From Rhizobiales bacterium CCH10-E5 (lineage in GTDB: Bacteria > Pseudomonadota > Alphaproteobacteria > Rhizobiales > Beijerinckiaceae), in the NCBI GenBank assembly GCA_001556125.1, contig LSIG01000177.1, forward strand, positions 1-61,954: a stretch of 61,954 nucleotides of DNA. Reading direction: 5' to 3'. Position numbers and translations under genes: made by a program. Shown in pieces: positions 1 to 9,098 of this stretch; position 1 is the stretch's first letter, and every line of letters begins with the position of its first letter. The notes under the pieces were generated by a model, which saw only the letters and a list, made by a program, of their open reading frames with translations, ran no database searches and was not told the DNA's origin.

Positions 1-383
1 CCATGGTTCTTATCCGCCGCATCGCGCGAGCGTCATGAGTTCCGGGACGGACTCTAAGTGCGAAGCGGGCGGGGCAAGCGGTGCGGAATTCTGCTTCGAA
101 ACGGCGCCTGTTTACGCCCACTCGATGTCTTGGAAAAAGCTGTGACTGCGACGAGTTCTGTGACCCGACCGCTCAAGCCGGCGATCTCATTGACCAACGG
201 CTCGGCGGTGGGAGGTAGCGAGCGAGCGATCCATGCTGCCACCAACGGGAACGGAACAGGTTCAATTCCGAATCCTGTGCCGCGCATAACACCCCGCCCG
301 TCCCGTAAGTGGCCGCAAAGAGCCGGCCTTGCTAATGGCTTGCCGCTCACCTTCGCCAACGCTGTTTCCCACCCGTTTCCGCG
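1..383. other. left edge, no supportable gene
   Basis: This stretch holds open frames on both strands (for example minus 54-359), but none gives a protein I recognise, and none has a clear ribosome binding site or family motif. I see no tRNA, terminator or repeat. It may be the 3' flank of a gene lying outside the window or a decayed remnant. Confidence 0.4.
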
Positions 384-1034
384 TCAGCCCCCGCCGCCGT
401 CCTCCTTCACCCCGCGCGCGACGATCCGGAGCGCGCCGTCCGGCAGGGGACGCTGCAGCGCGCTGGCGTATTCCCAGGGTGCGGTCATCCAGGTCTCGCA
501 GGCTTCCGGCGTCGTCAGGATGACGGGCATGGCCTTGGGGTGGATCGCCTGGACCTCGGCATTGGGGTCTGTGGTCAGGAAGGCGTAGAGATCCGCCGAG
601 ACCGGGCCCTCCTTCAGCTTGCGCACGCTGGTCCATTGCGGCGTCCAGAGGCCGGCGAAGAAGGCCGTGGGGCGGTCCTCGCCGAAGGCGAACCAGATGT
701 CGCCGCCCTCGGCCCTGTTGAACTCGCTGAAGGATGTGAAGGGCACGAGGCAGCGGTTTTCGACACCGAGCCAGCGGCGCCAATGCGGGCTTTTGGTGTT
801 GCGCACATTGGTGACGCCGGGGTCGGTCTTCTTGCCTTCCAGCGCGAAGACGGGCGAGGGCATGCCCCAGCGCGTCATCGCCAGCGTCGGCGTCCCGCCC
901 TCGTTGCGGATGATCGGCGCGGCATAGTCGGGAAAGATGCCGGGCTGCGGCACGATCTGCGCGGCGACGTCGAAGGTGGCGAAGAGCTTGCGCATCGCCT
1001 CGATGTTGCGGGTGTGGCTGTAGAGGTTGCACAT
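384..1034 (-). CDS. SOS response-associated peptidase (SRAP/YedK family)
   Basis: The 216-residue protein begins MCNLYS, so the invariant catalytic Cys is residue 2 and is exposed once Met is removed. In the SRAP (YedK/HMCES) family this Cys forms a thiazolidine crosslink with abasic sites in single-stranded DNA. The conserved late segment around [10 protein letters not shown] supplies the family histidine, and length and start fit YedK (about 220 residues). The ATG at 1034 is fixed because the Cys must be residue 2. It is followed downstream by the unassigned left edge and is separated from the tRNA by about 100 bp. Family assignment is firm; in vivo substrate is inferred from the family. 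Confidence 0.93.
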   Translation of the reverse strand: MCNLYSHTRNIEAMRKLFATFDVAAQIVPQPGIFPDYAAPIIRNEGGTPTLAMTRWGMPSPVFALEGKKTDPGVTNVRNTKSPHWRRWLGVENRCLVPFTSFSEFNRAEGGDIWFAFGEDRPTAFFAGLWTPQWTSVRKLKEGPVSADLYAFLTTDPNAEVQAIHPKAMPVILTTPEACETWMTAPWEYASALQRPLPDGALRIVARGVKEDGGGG

Positions 1035-1138
1035 CGCTCGACCCTCTGCCCGGACTTGGATTCGATGCGGCGATCAGGGGGCCGGATGAATGGGATCGAA
1101 GGTGCGTGCTCTCACGACGTGGATCAAGGAAGATCCGT

Positions 1139-1215
1139 TGGTAGCGGGAGAGGGACTTGAACCCCCGACACGCGGATTATGATTCCGCTGCTCTAACCAG
1201 CTGAGCTACCCCGCC
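1139..1215 (-). tRNA. tRNA with anticodon CAT (elongator Met most likely)
   Basis: Read on the minus strand this 77-nt segment folds as a complete cloverleaf. A 7-bp acceptor GGCGGGG/TCCCGCT has two G-T pairs. The D arm is GCTC/GAGC, the anticodon stem GCGGA/TCCGC carries loop ATCATAA (anticodon CAT), and the T arm is GGGGG-TTCAAGT-CCCTC. The discriminator base is A and CCA is encoded. It lacks the C1-A72 mismatch of initiator tRNA. Elongator tRNA-Met fits best; a lysidine-modified tRNA-Ile2 also carries CAT and cannot be excluded by eye. Confidence 0.93.
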
Positions 1216-1315
1216 CCAATGACCGGCCCGCCCGAAGGCCGCCGTTCGCCGGAGGCCGCGATATAGGGGGGCGGACCGGGGCTCGTCAAGCCTCGGCTCG
1301 CCGGTTCCCGGCCGG

Positions 1316-1963
1316 TCAGGCCCTTCCGGTCGCGGAAGTGAGCTTGCGCAGCCGCACCACCTTGAAATAGCCGGAGCCGACATGGGTGGTCTCGTAGCGC
1401 CCGGTGCGCGCGGCCCAGCCGGTCAGGCGGCTGACCTTGAAATCCGAGCTCCAGCCGACGGCGCGGGCGAGCGGCGCGAGCGCCGACCAGAGCGCCGCGA
1501 AAGGCCCGCCATCGTCGACGAGGCGGCTCGAGATCACGATCTCGCCGCCGGGCTTCAGCACGCGGTCCATCTCGGTCAGGGCCTGCTCGGGGTCGGGCAC
1601 CAGGGTGATGACGAATTGCGCGGTGACGGCGTCGAAGGCCTCGTCGGCGAAGCCGAGCCGGCAGGCGTCCATCACCATCAGCCCGCGGACATGCGAAAGG
1701 CCCTGGCTGGCGACCTTGCGGTTGGCCACTTTCAGCATGTCGAGAGAGAGATCGGCGCCGACGACGCGCGATCCGGCGGTGAAATAGGGCAGGGTCAGGC
1801 CCGTGCCGACGCCGATCTCGAGGATGTCGGGCCCGCAGGCGCAGGCGGCGGCCACGGCCTCGCGCTGCGGGCCGGCCAGCAGGTTCTGGTAGATCCGGTC
1901 ATAGATGCGCGCCCAGACGGCATAGACGCGCTTCTGGCTTTCGAGATGGTCTGGCACCGGCAT
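1316..1963 (-). CDS. class I SAM methyltransferase, PmtA-like phospholipid N-methyltransferase
   Basis: 215 residues with a Rossmann SAM-binding core. Motif I reads ILEIGVGTGLTLPYF (about 46-60), followed by GADLSLDMLKVA and a motif near ALTEMDRVLKPGGE. This arrangement matches the Rhodobacter-type PmtA that methylates phosphatidylethanolamine towards phosphatidylcholine; many ubiquinone/menaquinone-like methyltransferases look similar, so the substrate is a family-level guess. It lies 47 bp downstream of mnmA on the same strand and could be cotranscribed with it. No membrane segment is evident, consistent with a peripheral cytoplasmic enzyme. Confidence 0.75.
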   Translation of the reverse strand: MPVPDHLESQKRVYAVWARIYDRIYQNLLAGPQREAVAAACACGPDILEIGVGTGLTLPYFTAGSRVVGADLSLDMLKVANRKVASQGLSHVRGLMVMDACRLGFADEAFDAVTAQFVITLVPDPEQALTEMDRVLKPGGEIVISSRLVDDGGPFAALWSALAPLARAVGWSSDFKVSRLTGWAARTGRYETTHVGSGYFKVVRLRKLTSATGRA

Positions 1964-2010
1964 GGAGCGGCTCGTAATCGGGATCGAGGAGGAGGAGCCG
2001 GAGGCCGGCG

Positions 2011-3195
2011 TCAGGACAAGGCGAGGTCGGCGACGGGCCGCGGCTGCGGCATCCGCAGGGCGGGGCGGATGATCGTGCCGCCGCCGAGCACGCGGGCACC
2101 GGGACCGGCATCGGCATAGATCACGCAGGCCTGGCCGGGTGAGACGCCCTCCTCGTCGGTGGCGAGCTCGACCTTCAGCCCGGCCTCGTCGCGCAGCAGC
2201 CGCGCCTCGCGCGGCGGGCGCGTCGAGCGCACGCGCACAGCGACGTCGAGGCCTTCCGGCGGCAGGGACTCAAGCGCAGTCTCGCCGAGCCAGTTGAGAT
2301 CGCGCAGCCGGACCTCGCGGACATTGAGCGCCTCGCGCGGGCCGACGATGACGCGGGCCTCGTCGGCGTCGAGCCGCAGGACATAGAGCGGCTCGGGCGT
2401 GCTCAGGCCGAGGCCCTTGCGCTGGCCGACGGTGAAGCGCAGCACGCCCTCGTGGCGGCCGAGAACCCGGCCGTCGAGATGGACGATCTCGCCGGGCCGC
2501 GCCGCGCCCGGCTTCAGCCGCTCGATCACGTCGGCATAGCGGCCATTGGGGACGAAGCAGATGTCCTGGCTGTCGGGCTTGTCGGCGATCCCGAGGCCGA
2601 GTTCGGCGGCGAGCGCGCGGGTCTGCGCCTTGTCGATATGGCCGAGCGGGAAGCGCAGCAGGTCGAGCTGCTCCTGCGTCGTGGCATAGAGGAAATAGCT
2701 CTGGTCTCGGCTGGCATCGGCCGCGCGGAACAGGCCGCGGCGGCCATTGGCGAGTTCGCGGCCGACGACATAATGGCCGGTCGCCAGCGCATCGGCGCCG
2801 AGTTCGCGGGCGAGCCCGAGCAGGTCCTGGAACTTCACCGTGCGGTTGCACTCGACGCAGGGAATCGGCGTCTCGCCGGCGAGATAGCTCTCGGCGAAGC
2901 GCTCGATCACGGCGTCGCGGAAGCGGTTCTCGTAATCGAGCACGTAATGGGGAATGCCGATCTGCTCGGCGACGCGGCGCGCATCATGGATGTCCTGCCC
3001 GGCGCAGCAGGCCCCGGCGCGGTGGACGGCCGCGCCATGGTCGTAGAGCTGCAGCGTCACGCCGACGACGTCGTAGCCCTCGCGCTTCAGCAGGGCCGCC
3101 ACAACCGAGGAATCGACGCCTCCCGACATCGCCGCGACGACGCGCGTGGCCGCGGGCGGCTTGGCGATGTCGAGGGAGTTGCGGAGCGCGGTCAT
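2011..3195 (-). CDS. mnmA: tRNA-specific 2-thiouridylase MnmA
   Basis: 394 residues. The N-terminal PP-loop reads [14 protein letters not shown] (about 22-35). The catalytic pair is visible as Cys113 in IPCVECN and Cys213 in DICFVPNG, the positions used for persulfide transfer to U34 of Lys, Glu and Gln tRNAs. GHYV and SRDQSYFLY motifs are also present. The C-terminal barrel ends at [20 protein letters not shown]. Length is slightly above the usual 360-380 because of a short tail. The ATG at 3195 gives a compact N-terminus before the PP-loop. Function in tRNA thiolation is well established for the family. Confidence 0.96.
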   Translation of the reverse strand: MTALRNSLDIAKPPAATRVVAAMSGGVDSSVVAALLKREGYDVVGVTLQLYDHGAAVHRAGACCAGQDIHDARRVAEQIGIPHYVLDYENRFRDAVIERFAESYLAGETPIPCVECNRTVKFQDLLGLARELGADALATGHYVVGRELANGRRGLFRAADASRDQSYFLYATTQEQLDLLRFPLGHIDKAQTRALAAELGLGIADKPDSQDICFVPNGRYADVIERLKPGAARPGEIVHLDGRVLGRHEGVLRFTVGQRKGLGLSTPEPLYVLRLDADEARVIVGPREALNVREVRLRDLNWLGETALESLPPEGLDVAVRVRSTRPPREARLLRDEAGLKVELATDEEGVSPGQACVIYADAGPGARVLGGGTIIRPALRMPQPRPVADLALS

Positions 3196-3432
3196 GGGAG
3201 GCGGGGTGATCCGTCAGTCAAAGGGAAATGGAGGCGGCTCTATACCGGCTTTGGTGCGGCGCGGCCAGCCGCGATGGGCAAAAGCTGCCGGCCAGCGCGA
3301 GACATCCGGCGGTTCTTGCCGTCGAAGCGGCTGCTGTTCTGCGCTAACTCATTGTGATCGCTAGCATCAGTCCTGGCTCGCGGCTTGCTGGAGGTTTGCG
3401 GGGCCTTCCGCCCCGTGTTGCGGACGAACCGA

Positions 3433-5067
3433 ATGTCGATTCAGCCACTGACGATTGCTTCTGTGCCGGCCGAGGCCGCCCCGCGCCGCCGCGCTGCCGA
3501 GCGCGAGCCGAACGAACGCGAGAGCTTCGTGCTGCCGCAGGACGAACCGGTTCGCGAGGCGCCGGCTGCCCCCCGGGAGCGCCGCGAGGCGAGCGCGGAG
3601 GCGGATGCGCCGGTCCGGGACGGGCGGGAGCCCGTCCGCGCCAGCGAGGAGCGCAAGGCGCAAAGCGACGAGGCGAAATCCGCCAAGGCGGAGGAGACCG
3701 GCCAGGCGGACGCCTCCAGCGAAGCCACTGCCGACAAGGCGGCGAAGGGCGGGCAGACCGAGCCACAGAAACCCGCCGCCGCGCCGGCCACGGCGCCGAA
3801 GCCCGCCTCGGCCACGAAGCCCGATCTCGACGTCGCGGCGCTCGTCACGATCGCGCAGGCCGCCCAGGGCGAGACGCCCGCTCAAACCCCCGCCGCATTG
3901 GCGGCCGCCGTCGCAGCCTCCGGCTCTCATCCTGCGCCTCAGGCGGGCGAGACGGACGGTGCGACCACCGAGACGACGGAAGCTGCGAAGCCGGTCGAAA
4001 CTGGAGAAGGCGACGGCGCTGTCACCGTCGCGCTGCCCGAGATCACGATGGCCGAGACAGTTCCGGCGGCGCCGGTGCAGCCTCTGCTGGTTCCCGCTCC
4101 GGCCACACCGGCTGCGATGCCGGCATCTTCGGCGTCAACGCCTGCTCCTGATGGCGATCCACTGGCCGGCAAGGGCGGCGGCACTGCCACGGCGCAGGCG
4201 GTCGCGGCCATTGCCGCGCGCCTGCCAGCGACCGTCGCGGGCGATCCGCAGCAGCCCGTGGCCGGGCAGGCTGCCGGTCCCGAGGTCGCAGGAACGCCGG
4301 CCGCGCGGCCTGCCACAGACCGCTTCACCACCGCTCTGGCCCTGACGCCCGATGCGGCGCCGGCCGCCAAGGCGGAGACGGTTCCGATCGGCCTGCCTGC
4401 AACCGCCGAGGTCGTGGCCAAGACGGATGCTGCTGCCGCCCCGCCGACAGCCGCGACGGCCGAGTTCAAGCCGCTGGAGCGGCTCGACCAGGCGCTCGGT
4501 GCGATCGACCTGTCCGCGATGACGACGCAAGGCGCGGCCCGGCCCGATCCGCTGCGCCTGCTCACAACGCCGGATCCGATCCTGGCCCAGACGCCAGCCC
4601 AGCCGGGCCATGCGGCCGCCAGCGGCCCGCCGACGCCGCTGCATGTGCTCCCCATCGAGATCGGCCTCAAAGCGCTCTCAGGTGCGCGGCAGTTCGACAT
4701 CCGGCTCGATCCCGGCGAGCTGGGGCGGGTCGACGTCACCTTGTCGATCTCGGACAAGGGCGAGGTCAGCGCCAGGATGGTGGTGGACCGCGTCGAGACA
4801 TTGCATCTGCTGCAGCGCGATGCGCGGACGCTGGAGCGCGCCTTCGAACAGGCGGGGCTCAAGCCCTCCGATGGTGGCGTCGATATCTCGCTCCGCGATC
4901 CATCCGACCAATCCGGTTTCCGCCAGCCGCGGCAGCAGGACGATACCCCGCAGCGCCGGCGTGGCTCCGCCTCCGGCGCCGAAGCCGGCGACGACATCGC
5001 CATCACCCCGCTTTCCGCGCCCCAGGGCCGCTTCGTGCGCCTGGGCGGCGTGGACGTGAGCGTCTGA
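3433..5067 (+). CDS. fliK: flagellar hook-length control protein FliK
   Basis: About 544 residues from the ATG chosen here; a TTG at 3385 could add 16 residues. The first 400 residues are low-complexity Ala/Pro/Glu-rich sequence, typical of the molecular-ruler part of FliK. The C-terminal domain (about 410-495) carries the Flg_hook signature: FDIRLDPGELGRVDVTL followed by a segment about a variable regulating Val/Asp pair. FliK is exported and switches the export gate from rod/hook to filament substrates. flgD follows after 16 bp with a strong GGAGGAG site, so the two form an operon. N-terminal boundary is the main uncertainty. Confidence 0.88.
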   Translation: MSIQPLTIASVPAEAAPRRRAAEREPNERESFVLPQDEPVREAPAAPRERREASAEADAPVRDGREPVRASEERKAQSDEAKSAKAEETGQADASSEATADKAAKGGQTEPQKPAAAPATAPKPASATKPDLDVAALVTIAQAAQGETPAQTPAALAAAVAASGSHPAPQAGETDGATTETTEAAKPVETGEGDGAVTVALPEITMAETVPAAPVQPLLVPAPATPAAMPASSASTPAPDGDPLAGKGGGTATAQAVAAIAARLPATVAGDPQQPVAGQAAGPEVAGTPAARPATDRFTTALALTPDAAPAAKAETVPIGLPATAEVVAKTDAAAAPPTAATAEFKPLERLDQALGAIDLSAMTTQGAARPDPLRLLTTPDPILAQTPAQPGHAAASGPPTPLHVLPIEIGLKALSGARQFDIRLDPGELGRVDVTLSISDKGEVSARMVVDRVETLHLLQRDARTLERAFEQAGLKPSDGGVDISLRDPSDQSGFRQPRQQDDTPQRRRGSASGAEAGDDIAITPLSAPQGRFVRLGGVDVSV

Positions 5068-5083
5068 ACCAGGGAGGAGCGTC

Positions 5084-5761
5084 ATGACGGTCTCCAACAC
5101 CTCCAGCTCGACCTCGAGCACCTCGAGCAGCACCAGCAGTTCCAGCACCGTCTCGGGCGGCGCCGCGATCGCGCAGAATTTCGACCAGTTCCTGACCTTG
5201 CTGACGACCCAGCTCAAGAACCAGTCGCCGCTCGACCCGCTCGACACCAACCAGTTCACGCAGCAGCTGGTGCAGTTCGCGGGCGTCGAGCAGCAGCTCA
5301 AAACCAATGAGACGCTGAGCTCGCTGCTCAGCCTCAATTCGGCCGGCACGGCGACGAGCGCCGTCGGCTTCATCGGTGCGACCATCACCTCCGACGGCGC
5401 CACGACGCGTCTCGAGAAGGGCAAGGCCGAATGGCAGGTCAACGTGCCGCGCGGCGGCGTCGCGACGATCACGATCAAGGATTCGAAGGGCAGCGTCGTG
5501 CAGACGCAGACCAAGACGCTCGTCGCCGGTGACCAGAAATACACCTGGGACGGCACGACCTCGACGGCGCAAACAGCGGCGGACGGGGAATACACGATCA
5601 CGATCGATGCCAAGGACACGGCCGGCGCGACCATGACGGCGACGACGAAGATCAGTGGCGTGGTCGACGGCGTCGACTTCACCGGCTCGATCCCGACGCT
5701 GAAGATCGGCGCGATCAGTGTCCCGATCGACAAGGTCAAGAGCGTGGTGCGGACGCAGTGA
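5084..5761 (+). CDS. flgD: flagellar hook assembly scaffold FlgD
   Basis: 225 residues. After a Ser/Thr-only leader of about 25 residues comes the conserved FlgD N-domain: FDQFLTLLTTQLKNQSPLDP, then FTQQLVQFAGVEQQLKTNE. The rest is a beta-rich Ig/tudor-like region rich in Thr. FlgD caps the growing hook and is exported without a cleaved signal; the disordered Ser/Thr head fits an export signal. ATG 5084 follows GGGAGGAGC by 4-5 nt. The gene ends 105 bp before sciP, with a CtrA-like box in between. Confidence 0.95.
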   Translation: MTVSNTSSSTSSTSSSTSSSSTVSGGAAIAQNFDQFLTLLTTQLKNQSPLDPLDTNQFTQQLVQFAGVEQQLKTNETLSSLLSLNSAGTATSAVGFIGATITSDGATTRLEKGKAEWQVNVPRGGVATITIKDSKGSVVQTQTKTLVAGDQKYTWDGTTSTAQTAADGEYTITIDAKDTAGATMTATTKISGVVDGVDFTGSIPTLKIGAISVPIDKVKSVVRTQ

Positions 5762-5797
5762 AGCGAATCAGCGATGGCGAAAGCCGTGGGTTTCGCC

Positions 5798-5812
5798 TTA
5801 GGCAAATCTTAA
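5798..5812 (+). promoter_or_regulatory. CtrA-like box upstream of sciP
   Basis: The sequence is TTAG-N7-TTAA, one mismatch from the CtrA consensus TTAA-N7-TTAA. It lies about 55 bp before the sciP start codon, in the only intergenic gap between flgD and sciP. SciP being a CtrA target would match the known Caulobacter circuit. Binding is inferred from sequence only. Confidence 0.55.
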
Positions 5813-5866
5813 AGCGGTAGCCCTATGCTCGGCACAAGTAGCTCTGTTGAGTTGTGTGAGTGTACC

Positions 5867-6142
5867 ATGACCGAGCCTTTGCGACCGCGGGTGAAATACG
5901 TGATCGGACCGGACGGAAGTCCGCTGACGATCGCCGACCTTCCGCCGATGAATACCCGCCGCTGGGTGATCCGGCGCAAGGCCGAGGTCGTCGCCGCGGT
6001 GCGCGGCGGCCTCCTGAGCCTCGAAGAAGCCTGCCAGCGCTACACGCTGACAGTGGACGAATTCCTCAGCTGGCAGATGTCGATCGACCAGCATGGCCTC
6101 GCGGGGCTGCGCACCACCCGGATCCAGCACTACCGCCAATGA
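5867..6142 (+). CDS. sciP: DUF1153 protein SciP, CtrA antagonist
   Basis: 91 residues from the ATG at 5867; an upstream in-frame start at 5825 would add an unconserved leader. The sequence contains MNTRRWVIRRKAEVVAAVRG and SLEEACQRYTLTVDEFLSW, the helix-turn-helix hallmark of DUF1153. In Caulobacter this small DNA-binding protein (SciP) represses CtrA-activated transcription late in the cell cycle. Its place between flgD and fliF is notable because the CtrA-controlled flagellar promoters it would oppose are adjacent. A strong intrinsic terminator follows 30 bp downstream, so it is a separate or distal transcription unit. Confidence 0.9.
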   Translation: MTEPLRPRVKYVIGPDGSPLTIADLPPMNTRRWVIRRKAEVVAAVRGGLLSLEEACQRYTLTVDEFLSWQMSIDQHGLAGLRTTRIQHYRQ

Positions 6143-6171
6143 TCGCAGCTGACCGCTGCCGGATGCCCCAA

Positions 6172-6200
6172 GGCGTCGGTCCCCGGACCGGCGCCTTTTT
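6172..6200 (+). terminator. intrinsic terminator after sciP
   Basis: GGCGTCGGTCC and GGACCGGCGCC form a nearly perfect stem (one T-G pair) over a short C-rich loop, followed directly by TTTTT. It lies 30 bp past the sciP stop and isolates sciP from the fliF promoter. Confidence 0.88.
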
Positions 6201-6238
6201 CGTTCCGGCGGCCCTGTCCGGGACAATCTTAACGGCCG

Positions 6239-6251
6239 CCCGGCAAAAATT
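6239..6251 (+). promoter_or_regulatory. CCCGGCAAAAATT motif, candidate FlbD (ftr-like) site
   Basis: This 13-mer matches 12 of 13 positions of a motif upstream of flhA (13944-13956). It overlaps the fliF CtrA-like box by two bases. In Caulobacter, FlbD binds an ftr element next to the CtrA site in the fliF promoter and represses it; the same geometry here suggests, but does not prove, an FlbD site. Confidence 0.45.
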
Positions 6252-6265
6252 AACCAGACGCTAAC
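6250..6265 (+). promoter_or_regulatory. CtrA-like box upstream of fliF
   Basis: TTAA-N7-CTAAC is one mismatch from the CtrA consensus TTAA-N7-TTAAC. It sits about 75-90 bp ahead of the chosen fliF start, downstream of the sciP terminator. An extra TTAAC half site occurs at 6229-6233. fliF is a classic CtrA target in alphaproteobacteria. Confidence 0.62.
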
Positions 6266-6340
6266 CACGCACCGGGAAAAACTTGCCTAGTGACCCGCGA
6301 CCAGGAGCGGGCGGGACGGCTTTGTGAAACGGATAGCGGC

Positions 6341-8014
6341 GTGAGCGGCATCGTCGAACAGTTCTCGCGTTTTGGAGCGCCGCGCCTGGCGGCGATGCTG
6401 GCCGTCACGCTAGCGCTCGTCGGCTTCTTCGCCTTCGTGATGATGCGGATGTCCCAGCCCGCCATGGGCGTCCTGTTTTCCGACCTGAATTCCTCCGATG
6501 TCAGCGCGATCCTCAAGGACCTCGACACGCGCGGCGTGAAATATGAGCTGCGCGGCGACGGCCAGACCATCCTGGTCGACAAGACGGTCGTGCCGCGGCT
6601 GCGGCTCGACCTCGCCAGCAAGGGCATCCCGGCGGGCGGCGGCGTCGGCTACGAGATCTTCGACAAGGGCGACGCCTTCTCCTCGACCAGCTTCGTCCAG
6701 AACATCAACCACATGCGCGCGCTCGAAGGCGAGCTGTCGCGCACGATCCGCTCGATCAGCCGCGTCCAGGCCGCGCGGGTGCATCTCGTGATCCCTGAAA
6801 AGCGGCTGTTCGAGCGCGACCGCGAGCCCCCGCGGGCTTCGATCGCGCTCAAGCTGGGAGGCGATCTCGACGCGGCGCAGGTCCGGGCGATCCGCCATCT
6901 CGTCTCCTCGGCGGTCGACGGGCTGAAGCCCGAGCGGGTCTCGATCGTCGATGAGCGGGGCCGGCTTCTCGCGGACGGCGCCCAGTCGGAAAACGGCGTG
7001 GCCGGGCTCGGCATCGAGGAGCGGCAGGTCGGCATCGAGCGCCGGCTCAAGAGCCAGATCGAGGACATCGTGGCCAGCATCGTCGGCCATGGCCGGGCCC
7101 GCGTGCAGGTCTCGGCGGCGCTCGACGTCAATCGCATCGAGAGCCGCTCCGAGACCTTCGATCCCGAAAGCCGCGTCGTGCGCTCGAGCCAGAACCGGAC
7201 CGAGGCGTCGACGACCTCCGAGGGCGGCGGCGCCGTCACCGTCGGCAACGAGCTGCCCGGCGCCCAGCCCGGACAGGGCGGCAACGCCCCGCGCGACAAC
7301 TCCCAGAAGAACGAGGAGGTCGTCAATTACGAGATTTCCCGCACCACGCGCACCGAGGTGCTGGAGGGCGGGCGGGTCAAGCGGCTCTCGGTGGCGGTGC
7401 TGGTCGACGGCACCTATACGCGCGGCGCCAATGGCGAGGTAACGTATCAGCCGCGCAGCAACGAGGATCTGGAGCGCATCGGCCAGCTCGTGAGGACGGC
7501 GGCCGGCTTCGACGAGTCTCGCGGCGACAAGCTCGAGGTCGTCAATCTGCGCTTCGCCGAGGCGCCGCCGACTGCGACCGACCTGGTCGAGCAGAGCCTC
7601 ATGCAGCAGCTGCTGTCGGTCACGAAGGAGGACGTCATCCGCTTCGCCGAGATCGGCGTGATCGCCCTTCTCACGCTGATCGTGCTGATGGTGGTCGTGC
7701 GGCCGCTGCTGAAGCAGGTCCTGGCGCCCGATCCCGGGGGCGCGGCGCGGGGCGGGCCCATGATCATCCGCAATGGCGTCGCGATGATTCCCGCCGAAAC
7801 GAACGGCGATCCGGCCGCCTCGCGCGCGCTGCCGGGAGCCGACGGCGATCCGCTCAACGTGGAGCTGCCCTCGGAGCGCATGCTCGCCGTCGCCCAGTTC
7901 AAGGGGCAGCTCAAGGCGCAGTCCGTGGAAAAAATCGGTCAGATGGTCTCCCAGAACCCGGCGGACAGCGTCGCGGTGCTGCGGACCTGGATCCACGAAA
8001 AAGCCGCGGCATGA
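6341..8014 (+). CDS. fliF: flagellar MS-ring protein FliF
   Basis: 557 residues from GTG 6341 (SGIVEQFSRFGAP); a GTG at 6290 would add 17 residues with no family support. The protein has a first membrane helix (about 12-34), the YscJ/FliF ring-building motifs (GVLFSDLNSSDVSAI, GVGYEIFDKGDAFSST, RAARVHLVIPEKRLF) and a second helix near residues 437-460. The cytoplasmic FliG-binding tail ends in VAVLRTWIHEK. FliF builds the inner-membrane ring that houses the export gate. It heads a five-gene operon with fliG, fliH, fliN and flbD, spaced 2-44 bp. Confidence 0.95.
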   Translation: MSGIVEQFSRFGAPRLAAMLAVTLALVGFFAFVMMRMSQPAMGVLFSDLNSSDVSAILKDLDTRGVKYELRGDGQTILVDKTVVPRLRLDLASKGIPAGGGVGYEIFDKGDAFSSTSFVQNINHMRALEGELSRTIRSISRVQAARVHLVIPEKRLFERDREPPRASIALKLGGDLDAAQVRAIRHLVSSAVDGLKPERVSIVDERGRLLADGAQSENGVAGLGIEERQVGIERRLKSQIEDIVASIVGHGRARVQVSAALDVNRIESRSETFDPESRVVRSSQNRTEASTTSEGGGAVTVGNELPGAQPGQGGNAPRDNSQKNEEVVNYEISRTTRTEVLEGGRVKRLSVAVLVDGTYTRGANGEVTYQPRSNEDLERIGQLVRTAAGFDESRGDKLEVVNLRFAEAPPTATDLVEQSLMQQLLSVTKEDVIRFAEIGVIALLTLIVLMVVVRPLLKQVLAPDPGGAARGGPMIIRNGVAMIPAETNGDPAASRALPGADGDPLNVELPSERMLAVAQFKGQLKAQSVEKIGQMVSQNPADSVAVLRTWIHEKAAA

Positions 8015-8028
8015 CGGGGCACTGAGCC

Positions 8029-9096
8029 ATGGCCGAAGCACGTTCCCTCGCCAACCGCGACGGCTCCATCGAAGGCGGTGGCATCGGCGTCACCAATATC
8101 GACGAGATGACCGGCCCGCAGCGGGCCGCGGTGATCCTGCTCGTGCTCGGCGAAGAGCACGGCCGGAAGATCTGGTCGGAATTCGACGACGAGGAAATAC
8201 GCATCATCACCCGCGCCATGGCAGAACTCGGCACGGTCGATGCCGACGATGTCGAGCGGCTGATGCTGGACTTCGTCGGCAAGCTTTCCAGCGCCGGCGC
8301 CGTCACCGGCTCTTTCGACCGCACGATCTCGCTGCTCGAGAAGATCCTGCCGACCGATCAGGTCGCCATGATCATGGAGGAAATCCGCGGTCCCGCCGGC
8401 CGCAACATGTGGCAGAAGCTCGGCAATATCGACGCCGTTGTGCTCGCCAACTTCCTCAAGAACGAATATCCGCAGACGATCGCGGTGATCCTCTCCAAGA
8501 TCCGGCCCGACCATGCCGCCAACGTGCTGCGCAACCTGCCGAACGATCTCTCGATCGAGGTCGTCGGGCGGATGCTGCGGCTGGAATCGGTGCAGAAGGA
8601 AGCGCTCGACCATATCGAGAACACGCTGCGTACCGAATTCGTCGCGACCCTGACGCAGACGCGGCGGCGCGATCCCCACGAGATGATGGCCGAGATCTTC
8701 AACGGCTTCGACCGGCAGACGGAGATGCGCTTCCTGTCCGCGCTCGACGCCTCCAACCAGGATTCGGCCGCGCGCATCCGGGCGCTGATGTTCACCTTCG
8801 AGGATCTCGGCAAGCTCGATCCGGCCGGGCTGCAGACGCTGATGCGCCAGGTCGACAAGGATACGCTGACCCGCGCCCTCAAGGGCGCCAGCGAGGGGAT
8901 GCGCGACTTCTTCTTCAGCGCGATGTCGCAACGCGCCGTCAAGAACATGCAGGACGACATCCAAAGTCTCGGGCCGCTGCGGCTCAAGGAGGTCGACGAG
9001 GCGCAGCAGAAGCTCGTCGCGCTGACCAAGGACCTCGCCGACAAGGGCGAGATCATTCTGTCCAAGGGCAATGCCGAAGACGAGCTGGTCTATTGA
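8029..9096 (+). CDS. fliG: flagellar motor switch protein FliG
   Basis: 355 residues, normal length for FliG. N-terminal FliF-binding domain includes TGPQRAAVILLVLGEEHG; the middle domain has NFLKNEYPQTIAVILSKI, the classical FliG_M signature. The C-terminal torque domain contains FEDLGKLDPAGLQTLMRQVD and MRDFFFSAMSQRAVK, with the charged residues that face the stator. FliG links FliF to FliM/FliN and sets rotation direction. It starts 14 bp after fliF and its stop nearly touches the fliH start. Confidence 0.97.
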   Translation: MAEARSLANRDGSIEGGGIGVTNIDEMTGPQRAAVILLVLGEEHGRKIWSEFDDEEIRIITRAMAELGTVDADDVERLMLDFVGKLSSAGAVTGSFDRTISLLEKILPTDQVAMIMEEIRGPAGRNMWQKLGNIDAVVLANFLKNEYPQTIAVILSKIRPDHAANVLRNLPNDLSIEVVGRMLRLESVQKEALDHIENTLRTEFVATLTQTRRRDPHEMMAEIFNGFDRQTEMRFLSALDASNQDSAARIRALMFTFEDLGKLDPAGLQTLMRQVDKDTLTRALKGASEGMRDFFFSAMSQRAVKNMQDDIQSLGPLRLKEVDEAQQKLVALTKDLADKGEIILSKGNAEDELVY

Positions 9097-9098
9097 CG

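Noticed and set aside
54..588. overlapping frames on both strands at the left edge
   Set aside because: No start signals, no family resemblance, and the plus frame overlaps SRAP coding DNA.
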